This document shows positions 23,115 through 33,826 of a stretch of DNA of 64,000 bases, piece after piece (within the stretch, counting starts at the first letter, position 1; every line of letters starts with the position of its first letter). The stretch is from Panicum virgatum (Eukaryota > Streptophyta > Magnoliopsida > Poales > Poaceae). Both the position numbers and the translations under genes were made by a program. The stretch spans positions 24,820,538 through 24,884,537 of the forward strand of contig NC_053150.1 of assembly GCF_016808335.1 (NCBI RefSeq), read 5' to 3'. Under the pieces are notes generated by a model that was given only the letters and a program-made list of their open reading frames with translations, made no database searches and was not told the origin of the DNA.

Positions 23115-23628
23115 TTGGCAGTTGATCCAGTCATCGCATCGTCGTCAGCTCCTAGAGCTATGGCCCAGAAGACACTCTGTGATTACTCTGCTCCGTTTGC
23201 TAACCAGATCCCGAGCGGACCCGAGGTTAACACCGGAGGAGAAAATTTCGAGATCAAGACGGGTCTCATTACGATGGTGCAGGCCAGTCCATTTTGTGGC
23301 AGTGCCAATGAGGATGCCAGCGATCATCTCTAGCAGTTCCTGGAGCTCTGCAGTACTTTTGTTATAAAGGGTGTATCGCAAGATGCAATCCGGCTCCGTC
23401 TGTTTCCATTTTCTCTCTTGGAGAGAGCGAAGCAATGGTTTTATGCTAACAAGACTGTTGTGGATACTTGGGACAAATGTGCCAAGGCGTTCCTCTTGAA
23501 GTTCTTCCCAACGGGCGATACCAATGCTCTTCGTGGTTGGATTTCAAACTTCCAGCAGGCATCAAATGAGTCAATTTCGGAAGCTTGGGAGAGGCTTTAG
23601 GAGTATATTCTGGCGTGTCCGCACCATG
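23115..23628 (+). pseudogene. Athila-like gag, N-terminal part (before the copia insertion)
   Basis: The frame reads through LITMVQASPFCGSANED, FSLLERAKQWFYANK and AFLLKFFPTGDTNALR to SEAWERL, the typical core of the plant gypsy gag (Retrotrans_gag-like). It continues beyond the copia insertion at 35490 with NLLILQNFYNGLT. Two in-frame TAG codons (about 23330-23332 and 23598-23600) stand where family members have Gln. The copia target duplication CCATG (23624-23628) is its last sequence here. Confidence 0.85.
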
Positions 23629-25385
23629 TGTAGGATCAAGAACACCGACTAGAGGGGGGGTGAATAGGCAGTTTAAAATCTAAAGCCAACAACACAAGAG
23701 AAATTTAATTAGTAACAAAGGAAAGCCCTATGTCATGCTATTACTATCTCTAGATGGGTTTGCAACCTAGGGTGACAAGATACAAATCAAGCTCTAGTAA
23801 AGTAAATTGCTCAAAGTAAAAACAAGAATTAAAGTGAGCAAGAGAAGTAACCAAGCTTGACACAAGAATTTATCCCGTGGTGTCGATGCCTTGCCGGTCA
23901 CCCCTAATCCACATTGAGGTGAATTCCAAGAATCAACCGCTCCTCTATCAAGAACCTCTTGATCTTGAGCCAACATGAATCAAGGAACCGCTCCACACCT
24001 CGATTCCACTAGAGTTGCCCTTCACCACTCCGGTGAGGTGAGTACAAGACCTCTCACAACCGAAATCGGGGCTCCTCAACAATCTCCTTGGAGGAGCTCC
24101 ACGAAATCCTCATTCTCCAAGCCGTCTAGGGAGCGGCAACTCCCAAGAGTAACAAGTTGATGACGCTTGCTTGAAGTTTCCCTAATGCCACAAAGCTCAA
24201 ACTCTTGATGCAATGCACTAGGAAGCCCTCACACTCTCAAGAATGCAATCTCTAAGCAAGTGTGTGTGTGAGAGAGGGATGCCTTAGCTCTATGATGTCA
24301 AGAATGCAGTCCAAATGGCCAAGAGAGACACCCAATGGCCGGGCATTGGGTATATATAGACATCCCTTCAAAAACTAGCCATTACACTCTTTTCTACGAA
24401 GTCGTAGTCCGTCCGCGTTTTAAAAACCGGACCGTCCGCCGTTATAAACCAGTGAGTCAGAGTGCATTTAATGCGTGTCAGAACTAGCCGTTAAGCCCTG
24501 GCGGACCGTTCGCACTCCAGGGGCAGACAGTCCGCGGTTATGAGATCTAACTCACCAGAGACAAACATGCTCTCTGGTACAAAATCGAATTAGCATGCGG
24601 ACCGTCCGCGCCCCAAGGGCGGACCGTCCGCAGTTATGAGATCTAACTCACCAGAGACAAACATGCTCTCTGGTACAAAATCGAATTAGCATGCGGACCG
24701 TCCGCGCCCCAAGGGCGGACCGTCCGCAGTTCACTTTTCAGCCCAAACCAGAGAAACAACCTCTGTGGTACAAATCTAAGATTAGCCGGCGGACCGTCCG
24801 CGCCCCATGGGTGGACTGTCCGCCGTTCAACTTTGAAGCCCACCAGAGAGACACCCTTTCTGTTACAATTTTGAAATATAGTGGCGGACCATCCGCCCAC
24901 CTGGGTTGGACTGTCCGCAAGCCCACCAGAGCCTCTGCAAGCTCTCTGGAACGGTCGCGGACCGTCCGCCCCTCTGGTGCAGACTGTCCGCCGTTACTCA
25001 GTCAGCTCTCAATACTTAGGCTTTTTCAAATCTTTTCAAAACGTCGTTAGCCCTCATGCATGCAACTAGACATTTTGAGCAAAATGGCACTAAAGACCCG
25101 TCAAGCATGAGTACACAACCCCTCTTGATAGTACGGCTACCTATCCAACAAATCCGGTCACTTTTATCCACTAAATGCCTTGTGACCGGTAAAGTACAAA
25201 AGCCCTATTTTATACCTTTGCCTTGAGCCCGAGCTTTGCTCATCATCTCCAAAACTCCATACGTTCATAACCAAATCTCTTTCATCTGTGGATCAACCTA
25301 TACTCATTATCTCAAATGAAATCGTTAATCCACAAACCGTTGTCATTAATTACCAAAACTCGAATTAGGGGCCTAGATCCTTTCA
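23629..25385 (-). repeat. 3' LTR of the copia element (left)
   Basis: The plus strand begins TGTAGGATCAAGAACACCG and ends CTAGATCCTTTCA (1,757 bp). TATATATA at 24351-24358 is the promoter. It is about 100 bp longer than its partner, chiefly because of a 96-bp tandem duplication (24542-24637 and 24638-24733). By eye it differs from the right LTR by a few percent at most. Confidence 0.9.
24400..25010. repeat. U3 repeat array of paired GCGGACCGTCCGC palindromes, period about 95 bp
   Basis: Pairs of the 13-mer GCGGACCGTCCGC or near copies recur, for example 24597-24609 with 24619-24631 (spacer 9 bp), again at about 24693, 24789 and 24884, then near 24955. Between pairs lie CCAGAGA...TCTCTGG inverted repeats. 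The 13-mer has perfect 6-bp arms around one central base. The same arrangement occurs in the right LTR at about 34600-35095. Confidence 0.85.
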
Positions 25386-25402
25386 ATCTCCCCCTTTTTG
25401 GT
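25386..25402 (-). other. Polypurine tract of the copia element
   Basis: The minus strand reads ACCAAAAAGGGGGAGAT directly before the LTR start TGAAAGGATC. The position and purine content are as expected for second-strand priming. Confidence 0.85.
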
Positions 25403-25998
25403 AATTGATGACAACACTAAATTTTGGAGTGATAAAAGTGTTCAAGTCAACTTTATACACTTGGCATAAGGTGGACTTGGAATTGAACTTTGAAAGAACT
25501 TACTCATTTTCTTGAAAATTTCAGAATATGGTATGAATAAATTCACCAAGTTCGATGAGTAGATAGAACTCCCCCTTGATATGTGCATATAAATTTGCAT
25601 GAATACCAGGTACACATATATATTTGAGAATTTTGACGGAGTTTTCCCTACAAGTGGAAATCGAGGCATACAAGATACAAGATATATATGATATGAATAT
25701 TAGCTTGGTTAGCACAACCTCACAACCACAAGATGAACATAAATAGATAAGAGTAGCACAAATCAACATAGTTCATCACACATTACAAACCAAATGTTCA
25801 AATCCAAACACAAGTCTCAAACAGAGTTCATGCAAGACACAAATCATAAACATGTAATGCAATAGTTCAACACAAATAAACATGAGTGGCAAGCGGAAGC
25901 CGAAAACTGAATGATCTCCATGAGAAGTCCATGAGCTCCCCCTAGATCCAAGCACTCCAAAGCTCCTTCTCCCCCTTTGGCATCAATTGCCAAGAAAG
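25403..25998. other. Copia 3' untranslated region
   Basis: About 600 AT-rich bases between the env-like stop and the polypurine tract. The frames at 25442-25769 have no recognisable domain. Confidence 0.5.
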
Positions 25999-27418
25999 TC
26001 AATCCATCGGCGGTGGAGGAGGTGGTGGTGGGTAGAACGGCTGGTGCGGGTAGAACTCTGGAGGCAGCACTGGAGCCGGAAATACTGAGTAGAAGTGGTC
26101 TGAAAACCCGGTGAAAGTTGTGCTGAAAGTATCAAAATGCTGCTCTAGCTGCTCCTGCCTCTGCTCAAGCTGCTCAAACTGCTCAGAAGAGGGCAAATCC
26201 TCAAAGCGTGAGTCAAGAGCTGCTATGTCTGAGTGTAAGCTCTCCTGAACCCCATGCATCCGAGCCATCATGGGCTAGAACATCTGCTGCTGCATGTTCT
26301 AGAAGTTGAGGTTCATCTGATTCTGCATCTAACTAGCCAACCCCGCAATCTGAGAGGACATGCTCTCCTGCATGGATGCAAAATAAGGGTCAAAGTAGCC
26401 AGCTGGAGGAGCCCACTGCTGCTGAGCTGGAGGATGCGGTGGTGGCATGGCATGCTGAGCTGCAGCTGCTCCCATGTGAGCATCATCATCACTATCATCA
26501 GCACCATCTTACCCCTGTGCTTCAGCATCCATATCATCTCCAGGGAAAGGAGTCAGAGGCCTCAAAAGAAAATCATTGTCATTCTTGAATGGCCTGAAAG
26601 GTGTGTGCTTGCTTTCACATGAGATATCACATTCCAATAGTGCCCTCAAATCTTGTCCTTGTTGCCACTCTTAGGCATGAATGTGACTCTGACAATCTTA
26701 TTGATCACTGCAGGATGATGCCTCAGACCCTGAGTGCCCCCAAAGGTTCTAGCAATTCCAAGATGTGCAAGCTCATAAAACATGGGGTAGTCATTTTCAT
26801 CTAGAGGGTTTTCTAACACAACATTCATACTTTGCTCACTAGTGGTGAAATTATAATCCAATTGATTTGCCTCAACAAACTGTGCAAATGTAGCATAATA
26901 GGTTCTCTTGCCAGTTGTCCACCTAAATGTTTCCTCAACCATGTTGATCTCTAGAGTGGCATAGAACTGACGTATCACAGTTTCATTCCAATCACACCTA
27001 TGCTGCAGAAAATTTGCTAACTCCATTTGCTGAAATCTATCTACTAGATCAGACATGACTTGTTGTTGTCTCATATAGCCTAGGTCAATGGTCTGATGTT
27101 TGAATACATTTTTCTTGACTAGATGACCAAAGTAAACATCTTTTTGTACCTCAGTTTTGAAGAAGAGGATGTTGGTGTCACGAGGCAAACTGAACTGATC
27201 CACTGCTCTTGCATTGGCATAGCTCTCTGCAGTCCACTGTCGGCTAGGTAGATCGAGCCCCATCAAATCTATAACATCATCCTCAACCCCTTCAGTTTCT
27301 TCCTCTGTAGATTCATCACCTGCATCTCCTACCAAGATGCTGCAGCCATCTCACTAAGATTTGGAGCATAGTCCACATCATCGGAGTCATCACTGTCTCT
27401 TTGTCTTTTGGAAGACAT
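25999..27418 (-). pseudogene. Env-like ORF of the SIRE-type copia element
   Basis: A start near 27418 gives MSSKRQRDSDDSDDVDYAP, an acidic N-terminus. After a small frameshift the 229-codon frame 26646-27335 is highly acidic at first (ESTEEETEGVEDD) and then globular (LGYMRQQQVMSDLVDRFQQM, FAQFVEANQLDYNFTTSEQ). The continuation to 25999 holds a Gln-rich coiled coil (QFEQLEQRQEQLEQHFDTF) and ends in a proline run, PPPPPPPPMD. The breaks in the C-terminal part are mostly TAG where Gln is expected. SIRE/Maximus elements carry an ORF in this place that has been called envelope-like; an envelope function is not shown, and no convincing signal peptide or transmembrane helix was seen here. Confidence 0.7.
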
Positions 27419-27480
27419 AGCCTTCTTGATTTTAGAAGCAGTGACCTTGATGATCTTCTGGGGTGGCCTGAGATCAAGAT

Positions 27481-28594
27481 TTAACCATAAGAACAATTAC
27501 TAAAGCAATAGAACCAATCCATAATGATATAAGTCAGTTCAGCATTTATCTGAAAAATCTGACACTGGCGGACCGTCCGCACTTCTGAACGCGGACCGTC
27601 CGCGGTTCATGAATACCACGGCGGACTATCCGCGTCCAGCAGGCGGACTGTCCGCGACCCATCTGTTCTGCGCAGGAATACAAAATCGCCCTTAACTTTG
27701 ATTCATCCATATTTTGAGTTTTGATTCAAATCCACCAACCAAATTTTAACCATAGCATCTCCTCATCACTAGGAACAAGATCCCCCAAGTATTTTCAAGA
27801 ATCCATGGTCCAAAAACAGATCGGAGCATCTAACCCTAACTCTTTCCAATAAAGAAATCCAAGAACAAGAGTTAGGGATTCGTCAAAATACCAGGAAGTC
27901 ATGATGCACAAACTTGAGAAGAGTCCGGGGATGTTCTCGGACCGTCCGGGGACCACGCCAAAAAGCCTTGACCTTGTCGTCTCCCCCACGTGCTTGAGAG
28001 AGAAAAAGAGAGAGCTTTTTTGGTGATGAGTGCGGTTTGGTGGGGGGTTGTGAGAGGGACACCCCTTATAAGAAGTATGGCCGACCCCACCTTTCTGTCC
28101 ATTCGCGGACTGTCCGCGGTATCCTGGCGGACCGTCCGCCTTTGAATTTTTTACACTGCCAACCAACTGAAACTGCCTCTGGTAAATTCTGCCCAGCACA
28201 GGCGGACCGTCCGCGGTCCTTTGGCAGACTGTCCGCAGTGAATTTCTGAGGTTGAGAACTTTTCTACAGAGCCTCTGGTGAACAAGTCTCATGAATGGCG
28301 GACTGTCCACCCATTACCCGCGGACCGTCCCCTATACCAAATTTCAGAGAGTCCAGAATTTTGCCAACATTCTCAATTCCAACTTCAATTTGGGATCATT
28401 GCTCATATAAAAATCCAAAAATCTCAAATCTTGCATGAAAACCTTCAAAAGACTCATATGAGCAAGTTACAACAAGAATTCAAAAATAAATCGAGTAAAA
28501 TCATGAAAACTCATAAATGGCTCAAAAATACCTCAAAAATTCAGAAAAAAAACAAAGAGTGCATGAAAGAACCATATGCCACATGTGCTAGTTT
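27481..28594. other. Copia pol-env spacer with further paired palindromes
   Basis: There is no coding domain. The spacer contains several palindrome pairs: 27568-27580 with 27591-27603 (spacer 10), 27621-27633 with 27643-27655 (spacer 9), and pairs near 28105-28140, 28200-28236 and 28297-28330. They have the same sequence and spacing as in the LTR U3, yet lie outside the LTR. Confidence 0.75.
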
Positions 28595-30483
28595 TCAAGC
28601 CACATTTGAGAAGTCAATGATATTTAACTCATTTCTTAACTTGCAAAACCGAGATTCATCCAAAGGCTTGGTAAATATATCGGCTAATTGATCATCTGTG
28701 CCAATACCATCAATCTTGATATCACCCTTGTTCACATGATCTCTAAGAAAATGATGGCAGGATATCAATATGCTTGGTTCTTGAATGTTGAATCGGATTA
28801 GAAGCAATCTTCACGGCACTTTCATTATCACACAACAAGAGAATTTCATCAAATTTCACACCATAATCGAGAAGAGTTTGCTTCATCCATAATAATTGTG
28901 CACAACAACTTCCAGGCCGAGATATATTCCGCTTCGGCGGTTGAAAGAGCCACGGAATTTTGCTTCTTTGATGACCAAGATACAAGAGATCTTCCAAGAA
29001 ATTGACAACCACCGGAGGTGCTTTTTCTATCAACCTTGCACCCCACATAATCCGAATCCGAGAATCCAACCAAATCAAAATGAGCACCCTTGGGATACCA
29101 CAAACCAATATTAGGAGAATATTTCAAGTATCTCAAGATCCTATTGACGGCGGTCAAATGACATTCTCTAGGTGCGGCTTGAAATCGTGCACACATGCAA
29201 ACACTAAACATGATGTCGGGCCTAGATGCGGTCAAATAAAGCAAACTACTAATCATAGAACGGTAAAGCTTTTGGTCAACCGGGTTACCTCCCTCATCTA
29301 GGTCGAGATGCCCATTGGTGGCCATAGGAGTCTTGATTGGTTTTGCATCTTCCATACCAAATTTCTTCAAGATATCATTCACATATTTTGATTGACACAC
29401 AAAGGTGCCTTCCTTGAGTTGCTTGATTTGAAGTCCAAGAAAGAAACTCAATTCACCAATCATGGACATCTCAAATTCCCTAGACATCATTTCACCAAAT
29501 TCCTCACAAAAACTTGGGTTAGTTGAACCAAAGATAATATCATCAACATAAATTTGACAAACAAACAAATCCTTACCAATTGCTTTAGTGAACAAAGTAG
29601 TGTCAACCTTACCAATTTTGAAGCCCTTAGAGATAAGAAAGTCCCTCAATCTTTCATACCAAGCTCGTGGAGCTTGCTTAAGACCATAAAGAGCTTTAGA
29701 GAGCTTGTATACATGATTTGGCTTCTTGGGATCTTCAAAACCGGGAGGTTGCTCAACAAAAACAAGTTCACTAATCTTGCTATTCAAGAAAGCACTTTTC
29801 ACATCCATTTGAAAAAGTTTTATGTTGTGAGAGCAAGCATAAGCTAATAAAATTCTAATAGCTTCTAATCTAGCAACGGGAGCGAAAGTTTCACCGAAAT
29901 CCAAACCTTCGACTTGAGTGAAGCCTTGAGCTACCAATCTTGCCTTGTTTCTCACAACCATTCCATCATCATTTTGCTTGTTTCTAAAGACCCATTTAGT
30001 GCCAATAACATTATAATTCTTGGGCCTCTCAACTAGATCCCAAACTTGATTCCGGGTGAAATTATTTAATTCTTCATGCATAGCATTCACCCAATCCGGA
30101 TCTCTCAATGTTTCATCTACACGGTTAGGTTCAAGAAAAGATACAAAAGAATAATGTTCACAAAATGAAGCAATGTGAGATCGAGTTTGGACACCCTTAC
30201 TAATATCACCCATGATTTGATCCACTGGGTGATCCTTTGCAAGAACATGATGCATTCTTTGAGGAACAATGGGTTCTTGAGTTGATGGAGAAGGTGCACT
30301 ATATGAACCAACTTGATCTTGTACTTGAGAATCGTCATTACTTGAATCTTGTACAATTTGTTGTGCTTGATCATTTGAGATAGAAGTTGAAGGATTAACT
30401 CTAATAGAGATAGAAGGACCATCTTCATCTTCTTCTCTTGGTCTAACATCACCAATTGACATATTTTTCATTGCATTTCTCAA
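28595..30483 (-). pseudogene. Copia reverse transcriptase and RNase H
   Basis: The 544-codon frame 28849-30483 contains the Ty1/copia RT blocks: WVFRNKQNDDG, RLVAQGFTQVEGLDF, MDVKSAFLNSKI, YGLKQAPRAWYERL, and the catalytic IYVDDIIFGSTN near 29530-29565. The RNase H follows with SDSDYVGCKVDRKSTSG and STAEAEYIS. A frameshift near 28915 moves the remaining RNase H (CDNESAVKIASNP, KIDGIGTDDQLADIFTKPL) to other frames down to 28595. The fragment starts just after a 50-bp tandem duplication that breaks it from integrase. Confidence 0.92.
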
Positions 30484-30537
30484 ACCCTTGGTCTAACATC
30501 ACCAATTGACATATTTTTCATTGCATTTCTCAAACCA
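30438..30537. repeat. 50-bp tandem duplication in the copia pol gene
   Basis: The 50 bases starting 'ttggtctaacatcaccaatt' at 30438 recur at 30488. Both copies encode NAMKNMSIGDVRPR on the minus strand. Fifty is not a multiple of three, so the duplication puts integrase and RT in different frames. Confidence 0.9.
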
Positions 30538-31418
30538 TCACTTCTCACATCATTAAGATTTTCTTGTTCATTATGAGAACCATTTGTTTCATCAAACTCA
30601 ACATCATATGCCTCTTCAACAATGCCATGTGTTTTGTTGTAGACCCGATAAGCCTTGCTACAAGATGAATATCCAAGAAGAAAACCCTCATCACATTTTC
30701 TTTGAAATTTTGATAACCAAGTTCCCTTCTTGAGAATATAGCATTTGCAATCAAACACCCTAAAATATGATATATTTGGCTTCCTTCCAATGAGCAACTC
30801 ATATGGGGTCTTGTTATGAAATCTATGGCAATACAATCTATTAGAGGCATGACAAGCCGTGTTGATTGCTTCGGCCCAAAAGCTATCCGAAACATTGTAT
30901 TCGGAGAGCATTGATCTTGCCATATCAATTAAGGTTCTATTTTTCCTCTCAACAAGACCATTTTGTTCCGGAGTGTACTTGGTTGAGAATTCTTGCTTGA
31001 TTCCTTTCTCATTACACCATTTCTCAACTCTTGTGTTTCTAAACTCACTTCCATTGTCACTCCTCACTTTCTTCACCTTGAGCTCAAATTCATTTTCGGC
31101 CCTTGTAAAGAATTTCTTGAATGTGTCATATGTATTGGCCTTGTCATGAAGAAAGAAAACCCATGTATATCTTGAGTAATCATCTACTACCACAAGACAA
31201 TAGCAATTTCCACCAATACTTCTATATGTTGTAGGACCAAATAAATCCATATGCAATAATTCCAATGGTCTCTCGGTTGACATGACACTCTTAGTGGGAT
31301 GAGTATTTGCAACTTGCTTTCCGGCTTGACATGCACTACATAACTTATCCTTTTCAAACTTCACATTCTTCAACCCAACTACTAAGTCATGCTTCAGAAG
31401 TCGGTTGAGTTGCTTCAT
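30480..31418 (-). pseudogene. Copia integrase
   Basis: The 312-codon frame starts in the pre-integrase zinc region (KLCSACQAGKQ, the two Cys of the HHCC module). The catalytic core follows with LHMDLFGPTTYRS, VRSDNGSEFRN and NGLVERKNRT, giving Asp, Asp and Glu. A C-terminal linker runs FDCKCYILKKG to SIGDVRPR. The missing His pair would lie upstream at about 31420-31448, where a stop (TAG near 31449) interrupts the frame. Apart from this and the 50-bp duplication the core looks intact. Confidence 0.92.
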
Positions 31419-31448
31419 GCCAACATGACCAAGCCTTCTATGCCATAA

Positions 31449-31871
31449 CTAACCCATAGATGATTGAGTGAATAAGCAAGTGGACAAGTTTGCCTCTTTA
31501 GTAGCAAAATCCACAAGATATACATCCTCATGTCTAAATCCCGTAAAAATGTGATCTTTTCCATCCAAGCTAGTCACTACAACATCATCTTTAGTGAAAC
31601 TACACTTATATCCAAAATCACAAAGTTGAGTGACCGCTAAGAGATTAAACTTGAGAGAATCAACCAACAAAACTTTTGAAAGAGAATGATCACTTGAGAT
31701 AGGAATTGTACCAACTCCTTTGACTTTGCCCCGGCTATTGTCACCAAAGATGATGTCACTATAGCCACCAACATTCTCATCTAGAGAGGAAAACAACATT
31801 GGATCTCCGGTCATGTGTTGAGTGCATCCACTATCAAGCACCCAATGTCTTCCTCCGGACTTGTAATTCAC
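31449..31871 (-). pseudogene. Copia aspartic protease region
   Basis: The frame holds WVLDSGCTQHMTGD, the copia retropepsin active site Asp-Ser-Gly, and then KVLLVDSLKFNLLAV and IFTGFRHEDVYLVDF, the typical protease to pre-integrase blocks. It ends at a stop near 31449 before the zinc region of integrase. The enzyme would cleave the polyprotein in the virus-like particle. Confidence 0.88.
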
Positions 31872-32699
31872 CTACAAAGAGGAAGTAACTCTTTTAGGTA
31901 CCCAAACTTTCTTGGGTCCTTGAACGTTAGTGACCACGTTAGTGACCAAGACTTTTGGCACCCAAATGGCATTCTTTTTAGCACCATTTATAGGTATCCC
32001 AACAAATTTTGCACTAACATTGCCATTTGAATTTTTCATAAGCATGTAACTTGAATCAAAGGATATGACATTCTTGTTGGTGCAATTCTTCTCAACATGA
32101 CCGACCTTCTTGCATTTTTCACAATATGGCTTGCCACTACTCTTCACAAAAGTAGTTTTGGTTTGCACAAAAGCCTTCTTCCCTTTCTTAGGAATGTATC
32201 CAAACCCTTGCTTGTTCAAGGTGAACTTTTGGCTTGCCCAACAATGATTAAACTTGGCTCTACTATCATAGCACTTTCTCAAATCATTAGTCAAGCAAGT
32301 AATCTCTTTCTTTAACAATTCATTTTCCATAATGAGAGATTCATTGCAAGATGGGTTATCAATTTTGGTGCAAAAAGAACTAGTGGAGCTAGAGCCACAA
32401 GATTGATCATCAATTAAATCACAACTAACACCAATGCTCAAAGTTGCTTTTCTTTCATGATTAAGCAAGGTATTGTGAGCTTCCTCAAGCTTCTCATGAG
32501 TTTATTTGAGATTCTCATGAGAAGTCTTTAGCTCCTCATAGGAATCTTGAAGAGAAGTAAACTTCAACTTCAAGTCCTTTAACTTAGCCTTTTCTTTTGT
32601 CATGAATTCATTGGCATCATTAAGCATTTCAACAAGATCATCATATGAAAGTTCATCAAGTTCACCATCTTGTTGTACCTTTGCACCACCCTTTGCCAT
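31872..32699 (-). pseudogene. Copia gag C-terminal region and gag-protease spacer
   Basis: The frame 32502-32699 is Lys/Glu-rich and coiled-coil-like (EKAKLKDLKLKFTSLQDSYEEL). A stop near 32502 separates it from 31872-32468, which has a second helical block (ENELLKKEITCLTNDLRKC). That frame then has a cysteine motif, CEKCKKVGHVEKNC (CX2CX4HX4C), near 32085-32126. A second knuckle after a coiled coil is common in this lineage. Confidence 0.8.
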
Positions 32700-33767
32700 A
32701 AGACAATGTGGTGTAGAGAAGAGTGATGGAGCCTCCTTGATGGCATCCCGGTAACTCCCTTAGATGGCTTGTCATCATCATCATCATCATCATCGGAGCT
32801 TGCATCGGAATCCCATTCAACAAAGTAAGCTTGGCCATTCTTCTTCTTCTTGATGAACTTCTTCTTCTTCTTTTCATCATTTTTCTTGTCCTTTTTCTTG
32901 TTTGGACAATTGACAATGATATGACCTACTTCACCACATTGGAAGCAAGTCTTGTCCACAAAAGGATTTTTTTCATGATGATTGACCTCTCTTGCCAAAG
33001 TTCTTCTTGCTCATCATTCTATTGAATCTGTTGACAAAGAGAGCCATCTCCTCATCCGATTCTTCTTCTTGGCACCCACTTTCTTCTTCATTTTTGCTAT
33101 CTTGAGCTTTGAATGCCACACTTTTCTTTTTCACATCAATCTCTCCACCATGAGCTTCATCTTGAGATTTCTTGAACATGTCATGGGTGAGAATTTCTCC
33201 CAATATTTGTGTGGGAGTTGCGGTCTTCACATTTGACCTTACAAGTAAGGTCACAATTGTGTCATATCTTTCCGGAAGACATCTAAGAAACTTGTGGTTG
33301 AAATCCTCATCCGGTACCTCAAATCCATGTCCCTTGAGGTCATTCACAATGTCATTTAGCCGGTTGAACATCTCGGCTATACTCTCATCCTTTTTCATGG
33401 TAAATTCACTAAAATTCCCTTTAAGCAAATATAACTTGGCCTCCTTCACAGTTGATGTGCCCTCATGAATTTCCATGAGCTTCTTCCATATGTCATTTGC
33501 ATTTGTGAGGCTCTTGAGTCTATTAAATTCATTTACATCAAGAGCACTAAAGAGCACATTAACCCCTTGATCATTTAGTGTCTCATTTTCCTCATCTAAG
33601 GGTGTCAAACTCTTTGGGTCCAAAATGACATATCCATCACTTACTACTCTCCATAGCTTTCTACTCATGGCTTTGAGATGAGCCGACATCCTAGTCTTCC
33701 AATAATCATAATTGTTCCCATCAAAGAATGGTGGCTTGCCAACATGAATCCCATGATCACTAGTCAT
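32700..33767 (-). pseudogene. Copia gag, N-terminal and central part
   Basis: The start at 33767 gives MTSDHGIHVGKPPFFDGNNY, followed by YWKTRMSAHLKAM and EIHEGTSTVKEAKLYLL, the UBN2-type gag domain of copia elements. The frame ends at 32973. In the overlapping next frame (32600-32998) a zinc knuckle CFQCGEVGHIIVNC lies at 32906-32947, followed by Lys-rich and Asp-rich runs (a (GAT)n stretch near 32770-32795). The frame change between them is a small indel. Confidence 0.9.
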
Positions 33768-33811
33768 TGTTCTACTCCAAGATGGTTAAATCCGCAATTA
33801 ATGGAGTACTT

Positions 33812-33824
33812 AGCTCTGGTACCA
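33812..33824 (-). other. Primer-binding site of the copia element
   Basis: The minus strand reads TGGTACCAGAGCT two bases inside the right LTR, complementary (with one change from TGGTATCAGAGC) to the 3' end of initiator tRNA-Met. Confidence 0.85.
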
Positions 33825-33826
33825 CT

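Noticed and set aside
24643..25069. Frames encoding repeated ADGP/RTVR peptides in the copia LTRs
   Set aside because: They are translations of the U3 palindrome repeats, present in overlapping frames on both strands, and lack any start context or domain.
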